Assembly: GCA_016715885.1 (NCBI GenBank)
Contig: JADJXL010000004.1
Coordinates: 62,001-126,000 of the forward strand
Direction: 5' to 3'
Length of the DNA stretch: 64,000 bases
Origin: Polyangiaceae bacterium
Lineage (GTDB): Bacteria; Myxococcota_A; Polyangia; Polyangiales; Polyangiaceae
Below are positions 1 through 9,702 of the stretch, piece after piece. A model generated the notes under the pieces. The model had not been told where the DNA came from. It worked only from the letters and a program-made list of their open reading frames with translations, and did no database searches. Numbering within the stretch: the first letter of the stretch is position 1; each line of letters starts with the position of its first letter. A program made the position numbers and the translations under genes.

Positions 1-1
1 C

Positions 2-1690
2 GGCACGGAATCATTCGTCAATGAAGAGCTCGTATCGACGACGCGTCTCGGACATTGGCATTCGCTCTCCGCCGTCACCACATCGGGTACGATTGTCGCT
101 TCGTCGAATCCATCGCTCGTTGGTGCAGACGTCGGGACGCAATCCTATTTCGATGCATCGCTCGTGGAGCCCACGGCAGGCGATTTCAAGCGTCTCGGCG
201 ATGGCGAAACGGGTTATCGTGTCACGGTGCCCGTGCGCGAACCGAAGTCGAGTCGCGTGGTTGGCATCATTCTGGGCGAAGCGCCCGCCGAAATGATTCG
301 TGCGCAGCTTCTCGAGCGTAGCGGATTGGGCATGACGGGCGAAAGTTATCTCGTCGACGACACGGGCCTCATGCTCACGCCGTCGAGGTTCGTTTCCGAT
401 GCTGAGTTTTCCGTGCGTATTGGAGGCGAGCTGGCGGAAGACGTAAAACGCGGCATGGAAACGGCTCGTCGTTGGCACGACTATCGGGAGCGCGAGGTCA
501 TCGGAGCGCTTGCATCGCAGGACATGCGTCGCATGGGCGTGCCGTGGACGCTCGTCACGGAGGTCGATTTCGACGAGGCGCTCGAAGGGGCGCTCGCGTT
601 ACGATACAAGCTTGCGGGCATTGCCCTCGCGTGTCTCCTTTTTGCCATCATCGCGGGAATGCGTATTTCGTCGACGCTCGTGCGACCCATCGCCGAATTG
701 GCGGCGGCTGCAAAACGCATTGGGGACGGCGATCTTTCAGCCGTGCTGGTGGACGACGGTTCGCGTGACGAAGTGGGCGTCCTTCGAGAAGCGTTTCGGG
801 CGATGACGGCGAATTTGCGCAAAATGCTGGGAGATCTGCAATCCGGCATCAAATTGGTCACGTCGAGCGCCATGGAAATTGCGGCATCGGCGAAGCAAGC
901 TGCGGCATCGGCGAGTGAGCAAGCTGCGATTGTTTCGCAGGTCGGCAGCACGGCCGAAGAGCTGCGACAAACGAGCCAAGCGGCGACGAGTCGTGCGCAG
1001 CAGGTCGTCAATGATGCCGAAGGCGCCATGGAAACGGGCAAACGAGGTGTCCATGCCGTCGTCGGTGCCGTCGAAGCGATTGGAACCATCAATCAACGTG
1101 TCCAGGATGTTGCGCAAAAGAATCGCCGTCTGAGCGAGCAGAGCGGGCAGCTCGTCGAGGTCATCGATGCGGTGCAGGAGCTTGCCGAACAATCGAATTT
1201 GCTCGCGGTCAATGCGAGCATCGAGGCGGCCAAGGCGGGCGAGCAAGGCCGGGGATTTTCCGTGGTCGCGGCCGAAGTGCGCAGTTTGGCCGAGCAAAGC
1301 AAACGAGCGACACAACAGATTCGGCGAACGCTGCTCGAAATTCAACGATCGGCCGAAGATGCCGTCGCGACGACGACCGACAGCAAGGCTCGCGTCGAAG
1401 ATGGAACGCGCGCCATGCAAGCCGTGCGTGGCGTATTCGATCAAATCTCCGGTGCGCTCGAAGAAAGCTCGGATCGTTCGCGACAAATCGCCGCGACATC
1501 GCGCCAGCAGGCTGCAGGCGTCAATCAAATTGCCCAGGCAATGAGCAGCCTCACGCAAGCTGCGCACGATTCCGCATCCATGGCGCACCAGCTCGAGCAA
1601 TCGGCGAGCAAACTCCGGGGCCTCGGTGTTGGATTGAAAGAAGTGACCTCGCGGTATGGCATTGCCGACACGGCATTCACGGAGGTGTGA
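2..1690 (+). CDS. Methyl-accepting chemotaxis protein, 5' end outside the window
   Basis: The frame is already open at the left edge (it reads ...GTIVASSNPSLVGADVG...), so this is the C-terminal ~560 residues of a longer receptor. The visible N-terminal part looks like the end of a periplasmic Cache-type sensor domain. One TM segment (nt about 605-665) leads into a HAMP domain (to nt about 830). The long coiled-coil signalling domain follows; its conserved hairpin tip reads ELAEQSNLLAVNASIEAAKAGE at nt about 1180-1245. It would dock CheA and CheW at the inner membrane. The next gene (cheW) starts 1 nt after the stop, and the four genes behind it are a cheW-cheR-cheW-cheA set, so this is the input receptor of that pathway. 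The ligand cannot be read from sequence. Confidence 0.93.
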   Translation, partial: GTESFVNEELVSTTRLGHWHSLSAVTTSGTIVASSNPSLVGADVGTQSYFDASLVEPTAGDFKRLGDGETGYRVTVPVREPKSSRVVGIILGEAPAEMIRAQLLERSGLGMTGESYLVDDTGLMLTPSRFVSDAEFSVRIGGELAEDVKRGMETARRWHDYREREVIGALASQDMRRMGVPWTLVTEVDFDEALEGALALRYKLAGIALACLLFAIIAGMRISSTLVRPIAELAAAAKRIGDGDLSAVLVDDGSRDEVGVLREAFRAMTANLRKMLGDLQSGIKLVTSSAMEIAASAKQAAASASEQAAIVSQVGSTAEELRQTSQAATSRAQQVVNDAEGAMETGKRGVHAVVGAVEAIGTINQRVQDVAQKNRRLSEQSGQLVEVIDAVQELAEQSNLLAVNASIEAAKAGEQGRGFSVVAAEVRSLAEQSKRATQQIRRTLLEIQRSAEDAVATTTDSKARVEDGTRAMQAVRGVFDQISGALEESSDRSRQIAATSRQQAAGVNQIAQAMSSLTQAAHDSASMAHQLEQSASKLRGLGVGLKEVTSRYGIADTAFTEV

Positions 1691-1691
1691 C

Positions 1692-2246
1692 GTGGACGCC
1701 GCACGAGCCAGTTTGCCGGAAAGCGTGGGCGCCATTCGGCGTGAAATCGAAAGCCTCGAGCGTCGATTGCGCTGGTTGCGCCGCGAATTCGAACAAGACG
1801 CGCCATTGCCCGAAACCATTGAAATTCTGCAATGCGTCTCGGGAGATGCGCACATCGGCGTGCCACTTGCAAACATCGAGCGCGTCGTGGGTATTGCGCG
1901 ACTGTGCCCGTCGAACGACGCGCAACCGTGGCTTCGCGGGCTGCTCGACATACGCGGCGTGATGATTCCCGTGGTCGACGTCGGTATGCGAATCGGTAAA
2001 CCGGCACGCGTCGTCGAGCTTGGTGATCTCGTCGTGATTTGCACGACGCATCGGGCACGCGTCGGACTTTGGGTGGCTTCGGTGCTCGGTGTCATGGAAG
2101 TCCAAACCGCCACGCTCGATCGAAACGTGCCCGAATTGATGGGCGCCCCGTATTTGCTCGGTGTGGCGGTCGTCAATGGTCACGCGACGTATTTGCTTCG
2201 TAATGATGGATTGCTCGATGTGGTCGATTCACCAACGGAGGCCTGA
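1692..2246 (+). CDS. cheW: CheW-like coupling protein (first copy)
   Basis: The protein has about 184 residues. The GTG at 1692 is preferred because GGAGG sits at 1681-1685, 6 nt upstream; the frame stays open further 5' but overlaps the receptor. An N-terminal helical stretch (residues about 1-40, rich in Arg/Glu) precedes a CheW fold with the typical LRGLLDIRGVMIPVVDVG segment. CheW scaffolds receptor-CheA arrays. This copy lies between the receptor and cheR and is immediately followed by cheR (stop 2246, next start 2247), so translation is coupled. A second, different CheW lies downstream, which implies two adaptors in one pathway. Confidence 0.85.
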   Translation: MDAARASLPESVGAIRREIESLERRLRWLRREFEQDAPLPETIEILQCVSGDAHIGVPLANIERVVGIARLCPSNDAQPWLRGLLDIRGVMIPVVDVGMRIGKPARVVELGDLVVICTTHRARVGLWVASVLGVMEVQTATLDRNVPELMGAPYLLGVAVVNGHATYLLRNDGLLDVVDSPTEA

Positions 2247-3536
2247 GTGCTTGGCAACCTTGCTACACGTCTCGGAGCGCGTTTTGGCCTGCAACCACTG
2301 CCGTCGTGGGAGCGTGAGCTCAGCCAAACGTTGCAGCGGCTTTCGAGCGAGCGGAATACGACATTCGAAGACGTAGCCACGCGTGCGGAGACCGACCCGG
2401 CCATCTTGCGGGAGCTCACGGCCGCCATGACCGTCGGCGAGACGTATTTTCTCCGCGATGCACGGCAATTCCATGCGGCCTTGAGCCACCTCGTCACGCA
2501 TTCCGATAGGCCATCGTTGAACGTGTGGTCTGCTGGCTGTTCGAGCGGCGAAGAGCCATATTCGCTCGCCATTTTGCTTGCTCGTTACGCTCCGCAGCTC
2601 GTCCCGCACGTCCACATTCGCGCGAGCGACATGAATGGCGAATCGCTCGAGCGAGCGCGTCGAGGTCTTTATGGCGCTTGGTCGTTCCGATTGGAGCCTC
2701 CTTGGTTGCGCCCCGATTTTTTCGTGCCCGTCGGAAAGAATCAATGGCTGCTCGCGCCTCGGATTCGGAGTCGCGTCGAATTTTGCGAAGAGACCATACA
2801 AGCAGCGCTGGCGCGCACGGCTTCGGCGAGCGTCGACGTCATTCTGTTTCGCAACGTTTCCATCTATGCCCAGTCGGACGCATTGAAGCGTATCTTCGAC
2901 GGATTTCATCGTGTTCTGAAGGGCGATGGGCTGCTCGTCGAAAGCGTCTCCGACGCGAGGCCACCTTCCGAGCTATTCGACGCCGTGGATGGCCCCGTCC
3001 TCGGGCTGTTTTCGCCCGTCGACAAGACGCTACCGCCGCCCAAAAAGCCATCGCAGCGCCCGTCGAATGCCCTTGCGCGCGAAGCGCCTGCCATTTCGAA
3101 AAGCGAGACGCCTTTGCTTCCGGGCCCGCGTGAAGCGACGACGCCGGCGAATCTCTTGCATGCGGCCATCGCCTACGGCGACAGAGGTTACCTCGATCGA
3201 GCCTTCGATTGCGTTGAGCGAGTGCTCGTTTCTTCGCCCGAAAATGCGGACGCTCATTTCGTTCGCGGCAAGCTGCTCATGGCGGCACGCAGATCGGGCG
3301 ACGCGGTCGTCGAATTGCGCCAGGCTCTCTTTTTGAGCCCGCGGCACCGCCTTGCCCGATTTTGGCTCGCCACGGCGCTCGTCGCCATCGATATGCCTCG
3401 CAAAGCCATTCTCGAGCTCGCCGAGCTGAATCGAAGACTCGGCCATGCAGACCCCACCGAGCTGCTCGAAGATGGCACGACGCGCGTTGCAGAATTGATG
3501 ACGGCCGTCGACACTTTGCAAAGGACACTGCAATGA
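2247..3536 (+). CDS. cheR: CheR-type protein-glutamate methyltransferase with C-terminal TPR region
   Basis: The 429-residue protein starts at a GTG directly abutting the cheW stop. It methylates receptor glutamates with SAM. Visible motifs are VGETYFLRD (residues 63-71), the SAM-binding WSAGCSSGEEPYSLA (94-108) and ILFRNVSIY near residue 205, which matches the family's FRN.LIYF motif. A Pro-rich linker (about 255-300) leads to a helical repeat region resembling TPRs (about 305-420). CheR proteins with such tails are common in alternative, non-flagellar chemosensory systems. The stop overlaps the next cheW by ATGA, so expression is coupled. No CheB methylesterase is encoded nearby. Confidence 0.92.
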   Translation: MLGNLATRLGARFGLQPLPSWERELSQTLQRLSSERNTTFEDVATRAETDPAILRELTAAMTVGETYFLRDARQFHAALSHLVTHSDRPSLNVWSAGCSSGEEPYSLAILLARYAPQLVPHVHIRASDMNGESLERARRGLYGAWSFRLEPPWLRPDFFVPVGKNQWLLAPRIRSRVEFCEETIQAALARTASASVDVILFRNVSIYAQSDALKRIFDGFHRVLKGDGLLVESVSDARPPSELFDAVDGPVLGLFSPVDKTLPPPKKPSQRPSNALAREAPAISKSETPLLPGPREATTPANLLHAAIAYGDRGYLDRAFDCVERVLVSSPENADAHFVRGKLLMAARRSGDAVVELRQALFLSPRHRLARFWLATALVAIDMPRKAILELAELNRRLGHADPTELLEDGTTRVAELMTAVDTLQRTLQ

Positions 3537-4084
3537 GCGACGCACATGCACAGGAGCACCTTTCCAGGGTCCTCGACGAGCGCGCTCTCCGACTAGCGCG
3601 CATTCCGGCGGAGGAAAAACGCCGGACGCTGCTGTATCCCGCGGCCATTCTCGTGGTGGGAAAAACCCTCGTCGGCATTGCGGTGAACGCATTGCGCGAA
3701 GTGCAAACAGCGGCACCGATTACGCCATTACCAGGTTTGCCCGAAGGTATGCTGGGCGTCGCGCACGTGCGCGGCGAGGTGATTTGCGTCGTGGATCTTT
3801 CGCGTTGGATTGGGACCGAAGAGCGCGGCACGGGCGCATGTTTGGCCGTAATCGAAGGCCCGCGTGGTCCGCTGGGCCTCGTGGCCGACCATTGTGCAGG
3901 TTTTCGCGACGTCTACGAGGAAGATGTCGTGCGGGACTTTGCAGCAGCGTCAAAGGTGCGACTCCGCCACGTGCGTGCAATGACGCGCGACCTGGTTGCG
4001 ATTTTGGACGTGCCGGAATTGCTTGCCGATCCGCGACTCATCGTCGGCGCCCCCGCACCTCGAACGCCGGAGGGTTTGTCATGA
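3533..4084 (+). CDS. cheW: CheW-like coupling protein (second copy)
   Basis: The protein has 183 residues and starts at the ATG inside the ATGA overlap with cheR (3533-3536). It ends in another ATGA overlap with cheA (4081-4084). A 45-residue N-terminal extension precedes the CheW domain, where LPGLPEGMLGVAHVRGEVI and DLSRWIG are recognisable. It differs clearly from the first CheW (1692-2246), so the two may link different receptors or different array positions to the same CheA. Confidence 0.87.
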   Translation: MSDAHAQEHLSRVLDERALRLARIPAEEKRRTLLYPAAILVVGKTLVGIAVNALREVQTAAPITPLPGLPEGMLGVAHVRGEVICVVDLSRWIGTEERGTGACLAVIEGPRGPLGLVADHCAGFRDVYEEDVVRDFAAASKVRLRHVRAMTRDLVAILDVPELLADPRLIVGAPAPRTPEGLS

Positions 4085-6210
4085 CGGACACTCCACACAA
4101 CGATGACATCATCGAGATTTTTCGGTACGAAGTCAGTGAAATGCTCGATGCGCTCGCGGGCATCCTGGAGCGCATGGAAACGGCGGATGTCGAAGCGCGT
4201 AAACGTGAGGTTCATGCGGCGTTTCGCATCATGCACACCATGAAAGGCGCCGCGGGCGTCGCTGGAGTCGGCTCCATTGCGACGCTGGCCCATGCCATCG
4301 AAAATGCGCTCGGTCGTTTTCGCGATTGCGGCATTGTTCCTTCGAGCGACGACATCGCGCTACTTGCCGAAACGTTACCCATCATCGAGGGGCTTGCCGC
4401 GGGAACGCTCGACGACAGCGCGAGTGCGCCATATGTTGCACGCTTCGATGCTGCGTATCGCAATGAAACGCGCGACGACGTCGACTCGCGCGAAAATGCG
4501 CACGAAAGGCCGCCTGACACCGTGGCGCGACCGTCCCTCACGAAGGATACGGGCATTGTCGAGCCGCCCGTCATGGATGCGTTCGTCCGTGTGGATGTTC
4601 AACGCCTCGATCGATTGCTTGCACGAGTGGGCGACCTGTTGCCATTGCAGGTGCGCTTTTTGAGCTACATCGACGAATTCGAGAGGCTGTTTCAATCGCT
4701 CGGCGCCGAATCAAATGAATCGTCGTTCGACGCCGCCGAGCTTCAGCGCCGCGCCGGAATGCTCTTGCGCCGGTATGCTGCCGATGCGCGCAGATTTGCT
4801 CGATCCGCCGACGACATCGTGGATACGACGAAACGAGTGCGCATGCTCCCGCTCGCGACCCAAGCATCGCATTGGAATCGATTGGTGTACGAAGCTGCGC
4901 GTGCGCTCGGCAAACGCGTCGACCTGGACGTCGACGTCGGCGACATCGAGCTCGACAAGCGTGTTTTCGATGTTCTTCGCGACCCCTTGTTTCACATTCT
5001 TCGCAACGCCGTGGATCACGGAATCGAGCCGGCGATGGTGAGACGAGCCTGGAGCAAACCCGAACACGGGCGGATTTTGATATCGGCGCGTGTCGCGGGA
5101 ACCATGATCGACATAGAAATCAGCGACGACGGCGCAGGACTCGATACGGTTGCCATTCGTGAACATGCTTTGCGGGCCGGGTTCATCACGCCCGAACAAG
5201 CCGCCACGTTTTCACTCGAGCAAGCTGCGGCGTTGATTTTCCGCCCCGGGCTCTCGACCGCGCAATCCGTCAGCACCATCAGCGGACGCGGCGTCGGGCT
5301 CGATGCCGTGCGACAAACCGCTCGTGATCTTGGCGGCAGCGTCGATGTCATTGCGCCCCTGCTCGGAGGCACGACCTTTCGTATTCGCGTGCCCGTGACC
5401 ATTGCACTGCTGCGAGGGCTCCTCGTTCGTATCGACAACCAGCGCGTGGTATTGCCCATTGAACACGTCGTGCACGTACGACGCGCGCGTGTCGATGCCG
5501 TTCGACACGTCGGCACGATGCGCATTCTCGACACGGATCACGAACCGCTGCGGTTGCATGGATTGGGAACGTCGAATGGGCGTGAAAAAGGGCATGGCGC
5601 CGAAACCATGACGATCGTCGTAGCCTCGCACGGCGACATGCGCGTCGGCCTCGTCGTCGACGAAATCATTGGCGAACAACAATTCATTGCGCGTTCGCTC
5701 CCGTGGAACCTGAAGCATGTTCCCGGCGTCAGCGGCGTCGTCATTCTCCCAGACGGCACCGTATCGACGGTCCTCGATGTCCCGCGGCTTTTCGATGCAA
5801 ACGACGCCATCGTCGAGCCCATGGCCATACCCCGCAAAATGGGCGCGCCATCGCGTATCGTCGTCGCCGATGATTCGATGTCCATTCGAACGATGATGCG
5901 TAATGCCCTCGAAGGTGCAGGATATCAAGTATTCCTTTGCGCCGACGGACATGAAGCTTGGGAGACGTTGACATCGCGTGAAGCCGAATTGCTCGTTTCC
6001 GACGTCCATATGCCTCGCGTCGACGGCCTGGAGCTCACGCGACGTGTTCGAGCGGACGCACGTTTGGCGCATCTCCCGGTCGTTCTCGTCACGAGTCTCG
6101 ATCGCAAGGAGGATCTCGTTGCCGGTGCTGCTGCCGGGGCAAACGAATACATCGTCAAATCGCAGCTCGATCAAACCAAGCTGCTGGAGGCCGTAGCGCG
6201 ATTGGTTTGA
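4081..6210 (+). CDS. cheA: CheA histidine kinase with C-terminal receiver domain
   Basis: The 709-residue hybrid CheA starts at the ATG of the ATGA overlap. Domains in order are Hpt with phospho-acceptor His52 (AAFRIMHTMKGAAG), dimerisation, and ATPase (N-box HILRNAVDHGIE near 303, SDDGAGLD near 347, GRGVGLDAV near 401). A CheW-like regulatory domain (about 437-575) and a receiver domain (about 591-709) with Asp641 in LLVSDVHMPRVDG follow. The built-in receiver replaces or supplements a separate CheY. This layout is typical of chemosensory systems controlling functions such as gliding, development or second messengers, not flagella. No P2 domain is obvious. Confidence 0.93.
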   Translation: MTDTPHNDDIIEIFRYEVSEMLDALAGILERMETADVEARKREVHAAFRIMHTMKGAAGVAGVGSIATLAHAIENALGRFRDCGIVPSSDDIALLAETLPIIEGLAAGTLDDSASAPYVARFDAAYRNETRDDVDSRENAHERPPDTVARPSLTKDTGIVEPPVMDAFVRVDVQRLDRLLARVGDLLPLQVRFLSYIDEFERLFQSLGAESNESSFDAAELQRRAGMLLRRYAADARRFARSADDIVDTTKRVRMLPLATQASHWNRLVYEAARALGKRVDLDVDVGDIELDKRVFDVLRDPLFHILRNAVDHGIEPAMVRRAWSKPEHGRILISARVAGTMIDIEISDDGAGLDTVAIREHALRAGFITPEQAATFSLEQAAALIFRPGLSTAQSVSTISGRGVGLDAVRQTARDLGGSVDVIAPLLGGTTFRIRVPVTIALLRGLLVRIDNQRVVLPIEHVVHVRRARVDAVRHVGTMRILDTDHEPLRLHGLGTSNGREKGHGAETMTIVVASHGDMRVGLVVDEIIGEQQFIARSLPWNLKHVPGVSGVVILPDGTVSTVLDVPRLFDANDAIVEPMAIPRKMGAPSRIVVADDSMSIRTMMRNALEGAGYQVFLCADGHEAWETLTSREAELLVSDVHMPRVDGLELTRRVRADARLAHLPVVLVTSLDRKEDLVAGAAAGANEYIVKSQLDQTKLLEAVARLV

Positions 6211-6237
6211 ACGCGCATTCCCACGGAGGCGATGGAC

Positions 6238-8313
6238 ATGCTGAAAATCGACGCGCAGAATGCAGGGTTTGCGCATGACGCGCCCGAGCAGGACGTTGCC
6301 AAGGCTTCAGCATCTGCGTCGAGCGCCTCCGTACGCGTGCAAGCCAATGCAGAAGCGCAGGCATCGACGATGGGTGGCGTGCGTGCCGTCATGTTTGCCA
6401 CCTTCGTATTCATTGTCGTCAATACGGCGACCATTGCGTTGACGCTACCCTTGCCGGTGCAAGGCATTCGTCTGCGAGCGCTGCATCACCTTTACGATGT
6501 GGGCCAACACCTCGCCGCGGGCCTCTTGGCAGCGGCAACCGTTGCCTTGTGGCAAAAATTCGGGCCGCGCCGATCGATGTGGAACCATGTTGCATTGGTC
6601 GTCGTGTCGATGGGCCTTGCGATTCCCATTTTGCGCCCCGATCTGCATGCGTTTGCCCATCGAACTGCGTCCCTTCGATGGGCCGGTGCGCTGCTCGCAT
6701 TGCTCACCACGCTCGGTGCATTGGGTGTCGTCATTGCTGCGGAAGCGGGACGGCGGCTCGGACAAACCTCTCGCCACCTCGCATGGCTCGGAATCGGCAT
6801 TGGCACCATTATCTTCATCCTCAACCATCGGCTCTTACGTCGTGATTACCCCGGTGTTCACTTTTTTGTAGCGCTTTCCGGCGCGAGTTTGATGGCTGCT
6901 GCCGTCGCGTCCCTGCGATTGCCATCGTGGTGGGCGCGTGCCGTTCGCGCAATGCCGTGGATTTTGGTGACGATCATTGCGGGGTTTACCGTCGTCGTTT
7001 GGCCAGGCAATGTATTGCTCATTGAAATGCTCAAGGTCGACGGCGCCGTCGTTGCTCCTTGGGTGGCCAGGATGTATTCTGCCCGCCGCGGCAGCGCCAG
7101 CGTTCCCGTCGCTGCGCGAGCTTGGTATTCGGATCGATCGACGCTGCCTCCGATTCCGCCGACTGCACCGCCGCTGCTCGGGGACAAACCCGTCGTCGTA
7201 CTCATTTCAATCGATGCGCTCCGAGCAGACATCATCCAGTCCAAGAAATACGACGCGCGTTTCCCCACGTTCGCCAAATTGCGGGACCAATCCATCGATT
7301 TTACCATGGCCCGCGCCAATGGTACACAAACGGTCTATTCTCTCACGACGCTCTTCACGGGAACGTACTTTTCCCAGCAATATTGGGCGATTCATCCCAA
7401 GGTTCCCGCTACATTTCCGCACGAAGAGCCGGCGACGCGATTTCCGCAATTCCTTGCGGACAGAGGCATCACCACGGTCAGTGTCACGACGTCGTATTTG
7501 TTCAACCACGCCTATGGTCTTCTTGGAGGTTTCTCCGAGGAAATCCAGACGGAGGACAAGAACATCACCGGCCGCGATCCTTATGCACGCGGCGTGCTCA
7601 TGATGAACGATATCATCAAGCGCCTCGAAAAACAGGGCTCGGAAGGCTTATTTCTCTATTCTCATTTGCTCGATGCGCACGCGCCCTACGATCGCGCCGG
7701 TACGCGAGGTTCGGAATTCGATAGGTACCTCGCCGAGGTCGCCTATCTCGACCGAGAAATCGCTCGACTGCTGACGACACTCGACAAAACGGGCCTCGCT
7801 TCGCGCTGCGCGTTGATCGTGACGTCCGATCATGGCGAGGCATTCGGTGAACATGGCTCGAGGACGCATGGCGTCAGCCTTTATGAAGAATTACTTCGCA
7901 TTCCTCTATTTGTCCGACTGCCGAATGTCCCGCCGCGCAAAGTCGATACGCCCGTCACATTGATCGACCTCGGTCCAACGATACTCGATCTCATGGGCGC
8001 ACCCACGCCCGGTTCCAACATGGGTCAAAGCCTCGTCCCGTTTTTGCGTGGACAATCGCCCGTATTGAATCGACCCATCGTGGCCGAAACGCGCCTCAAA
8101 AAGTCGCTCGTCACGAATGACGGCTTCAAAATCATCGTCGACGACGTCTCGCACACGACCGAAGTATACAACTTGAAGACAGATCCGCGCGAGCTAAACA
8201 ATTTATACGATGGTCCCGGATCTCCCGATGCTCAACGCGTTGAATTGTTGCGGCTTTTCTTCGACACGCACAGAATTCGCCGGCCCGGTTACGTCATTCC
8301 CTACAGGCCATGA
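6238..8313 (+). CDS. Membrane-anchored sulfatase / alkaline phosphatase superfamily enzyme
   Basis: The ATG at 6238 has GGAGG 8 nt upstream (6225-6229); the ATG at 6232 is in frame but too close to that site. The N-terminal third has about five TM helices. The catalytic domain starts near nt 7190 with VVLISIDALRAD (first metal-site Asp) and later has TSDHGEAFGEHG (metal-binding Asp/His) and a C-terminal LKTDPRELNNLYD typical of sulfatases. Where arylsulfatases carry Cys/Ser-x-Pro-x-Arg this protein has RANGTQTVYSLTT, so a Thr or Ser nucleophile is likely. That is closer to LtaS-type phosphoglycerol/phosphoethanolamine transferases. It probably acts on the periplasmic side on lipid or polysaccharide head groups. 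It lies 27 nt after cheA and may be cotranscribed. Confidence 0.8.
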   Translation: MLKIDAQNAGFAHDAPEQDVAKASASASSASVRVQANAEAQASTMGGVRAVMFATFVFIVVNTATIALTLPLPVQGIRLRALHHLYDVGQHLAAGLLAAATVALWQKFGPRRSMWNHVALVVVSMGLAIPILRPDLHAFAHRTASLRWAGALLALLTTLGALGVVIAAEAGRRLGQTSRHLAWLGIGIGTIIFILNHRLLRRDYPGVHFFVALSGASLMAAAVASLRLPSWWARAVRAMPWILVTIIAGFTVVVWPGNVLLIEMLKVDGAVVAPWVARMYSARRGSASVPVAARAWYSDRSTLPPIPPTAPPLLGDKPVVVLISIDALRADIIQSKKYDARFPTFAKLRDQSIDFTMARANGTQTVYSLTTLFTGTYFSQQYWAIHPKVPATFPHEEPATRFPQFLADRGITTVSVTTSYLFNHAYGLLGGFSEEIQTEDKNITGRDPYARGVLMMNDIIKRLEKQGSEGLFLYSHLLDAHAPYDRAGTRGSEFDRYLAEVAYLDREIARLLTTLDKTGLASRCALIVTSDHGEAFGEHGSRTHGVSLYEELLRIPLFVRLPNVPPRKVDTPVTLIDLGPTILDLMGAPTPGSNMGQSLVPFLRGQSPVLNRPIVAETRLKKSLVTNDGFKIIVDDVSHTTEVYNLKTDPRELNNLYDGPGSPDAQRVELLRLFFDTHRIRRPGYVIPYRP

Positions 8314-8445
8314 CGAGCGCCAGCAACCAACTGCATATCTTGCGCCTCACGCAAAACGTGCCGTTTTCTTCACCCTTGTACATAGCTCGAACGCAAGGAA
8401 ATCGTCAATGCTCGTGTGGCACGACGATTGCCACGCGTCGTGCGT

Positions 8446-9534
8446 ATGCGCCTCGCAAAAAATATGTTCGATGAGGCCCCATTCATGGTGTTCTGGGAAA
8501 TGACCCAGGCCTGTGATCTCGCATGTAGGCATTGCCGCGCGTGCGCCGTCCCCGATCAGAATCCGCTCGAGCTTCGTACGGACGAAGCGGAGCAGCTTCT
8601 TCGCGACGTTCGCGAAATGGGCACGATGCTCTTCGTGCTCACGGGCGGCGATCCTGCAAAACGCAAAGATCTCGTGCACTTGGTGCGTCATGGTACGCAA
8701 TTGGGGCTCCGCATGGCGCTTACGCCGAGCGCCACGCCGCTCGTCACACCGGACCTGCTCTCGGCGCTCAAGGACGCAGGACTTGCGCGCCTCGCCGTGA
8801 GCCTCGATGGCGTGTCAAACGCCGCGCATGATGACTTTCGCCGTGTGCTCGGGTCCTACCGGCGCACGTTCGAGATTCTGGAGACGGCGAAAGCTCTGGG
8901 AATTACGACGCAAATCAACACCACGGTGACGCGCTTCAATGTCGCGGACCTGGAACGCATGGCCAAACAGATAACGCCGCTCGGCATCGAGCTGTGGAGC
9001 ATTTTCTTGGTCGTGCCCACGGGACGAGCAACGGAAGCGGACGTGCTCGATCCGGACGAGGTGGAAGGCGTGCTCGAACGGCTTGCCGTGCTTACCGAAA
9101 CGGCGCCGTTCGACATCAAAACGACGGCGGCTCCGCATTTTCGGCGAGTTCTGTTGCAGCGCAAGGTGAAGCGTTCGGAAATCGCTGGCATTGCAGATGG
9201 AATCGGTCGCGCTCCACGCGGCGTGAACGACGGCCAAGGCATTGCTTTCGTGTCGCATCTCGGAGACGTCATGCCGAGCGGTTTTTTGCCGATTCCGTGC
9301 GGCAATGTTCGCACGCAGCGCATTCGCGACATATATCGCGATCATCCCGTATTTCGCTCGCTTCGCGAGCCGGACGCGCTTTCTGGCAAATGCGGAGATT
9401 GCGAATTTCGGAAGGTATGCGGTGGTTCTCGCGCCCGGGCCTATGCCATGGAAGGCGACCATCTCGCGTCGGATCCTGCGTGCGCATATCAGCCGCGCCA
9501 GCGACGATCCGAGGCGACCGACGCGATTTGCTGA
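8446..9534 (+). CDS. Radical SAM / SPASM-type protein, heme-maturation-like
   Basis: The cluster motif CDLACRHCRAC (CxxxCxxC) binds the SAM [4Fe-4S] cluster. A C-terminal Cys set, GKCGDCEFRKVCGG plus a downstream Cys, fits a SPASM or Twitch auxiliary cluster. The overall look matches radical SAM proteins related to NirJ/AhbD (heme d1 and heme b branches) that often sit next to nnrS, as here. The start is uncertain: GTG 8416, ATG 8446 and ATG 8464 are all in frame and none has a clear Shine-Dalgarno, so 8446 is a compromise. The exact substrate is unknown. A role in heme or peptide modification for nitrogen-oxide respiration is inference from neighbours. Confidence 0.82.
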   Translation: MRLAKNMFDEAPFMVFWEMTQACDLACRHCRACAVPDQNPLELRTDEAEQLLRDVREMGTMLFVLTGGDPAKRKDLVHLVRHGTQLGLRMALTPSATPLVTPDLLSALKDAGLARLAVSLDGVSNAAHDDFRRVLGSYRRTFEILETAKALGITTQINTTVTRFNVADLERMAKQITPLGIELWSIFLVVPTGRATEADVLDPDEVEGVLERLAVLTETAPFDIKTTAAPHFRRVLLQRKVKRSEIAGIADGIGRAPRGVNDGQGIAFVSHLGDVMPSGFLPIPCGNVRTQRIRDIYRDHPVFRSLREPDALSGKCGDCEFRKVCGGSRARAYAMEGDHLASDPACAYQPRQRRSEATDAIC

Positions 9535-9702
9535 GACATCGAGCGCACGCTTTCGGCATATTTTGCGCCGCACGCAAGCCCTGCGCGCTCCCCGTTCCTC
9601 AGGGCAACCATGCCCCCGACAATCCCCGTCTCATTCGCGCGGTACGGTGCTTGCAGCGCGGCAATCGGACCGTCTTCGTTGCTTCGCGCACGGGAGGCGA
9701 AC

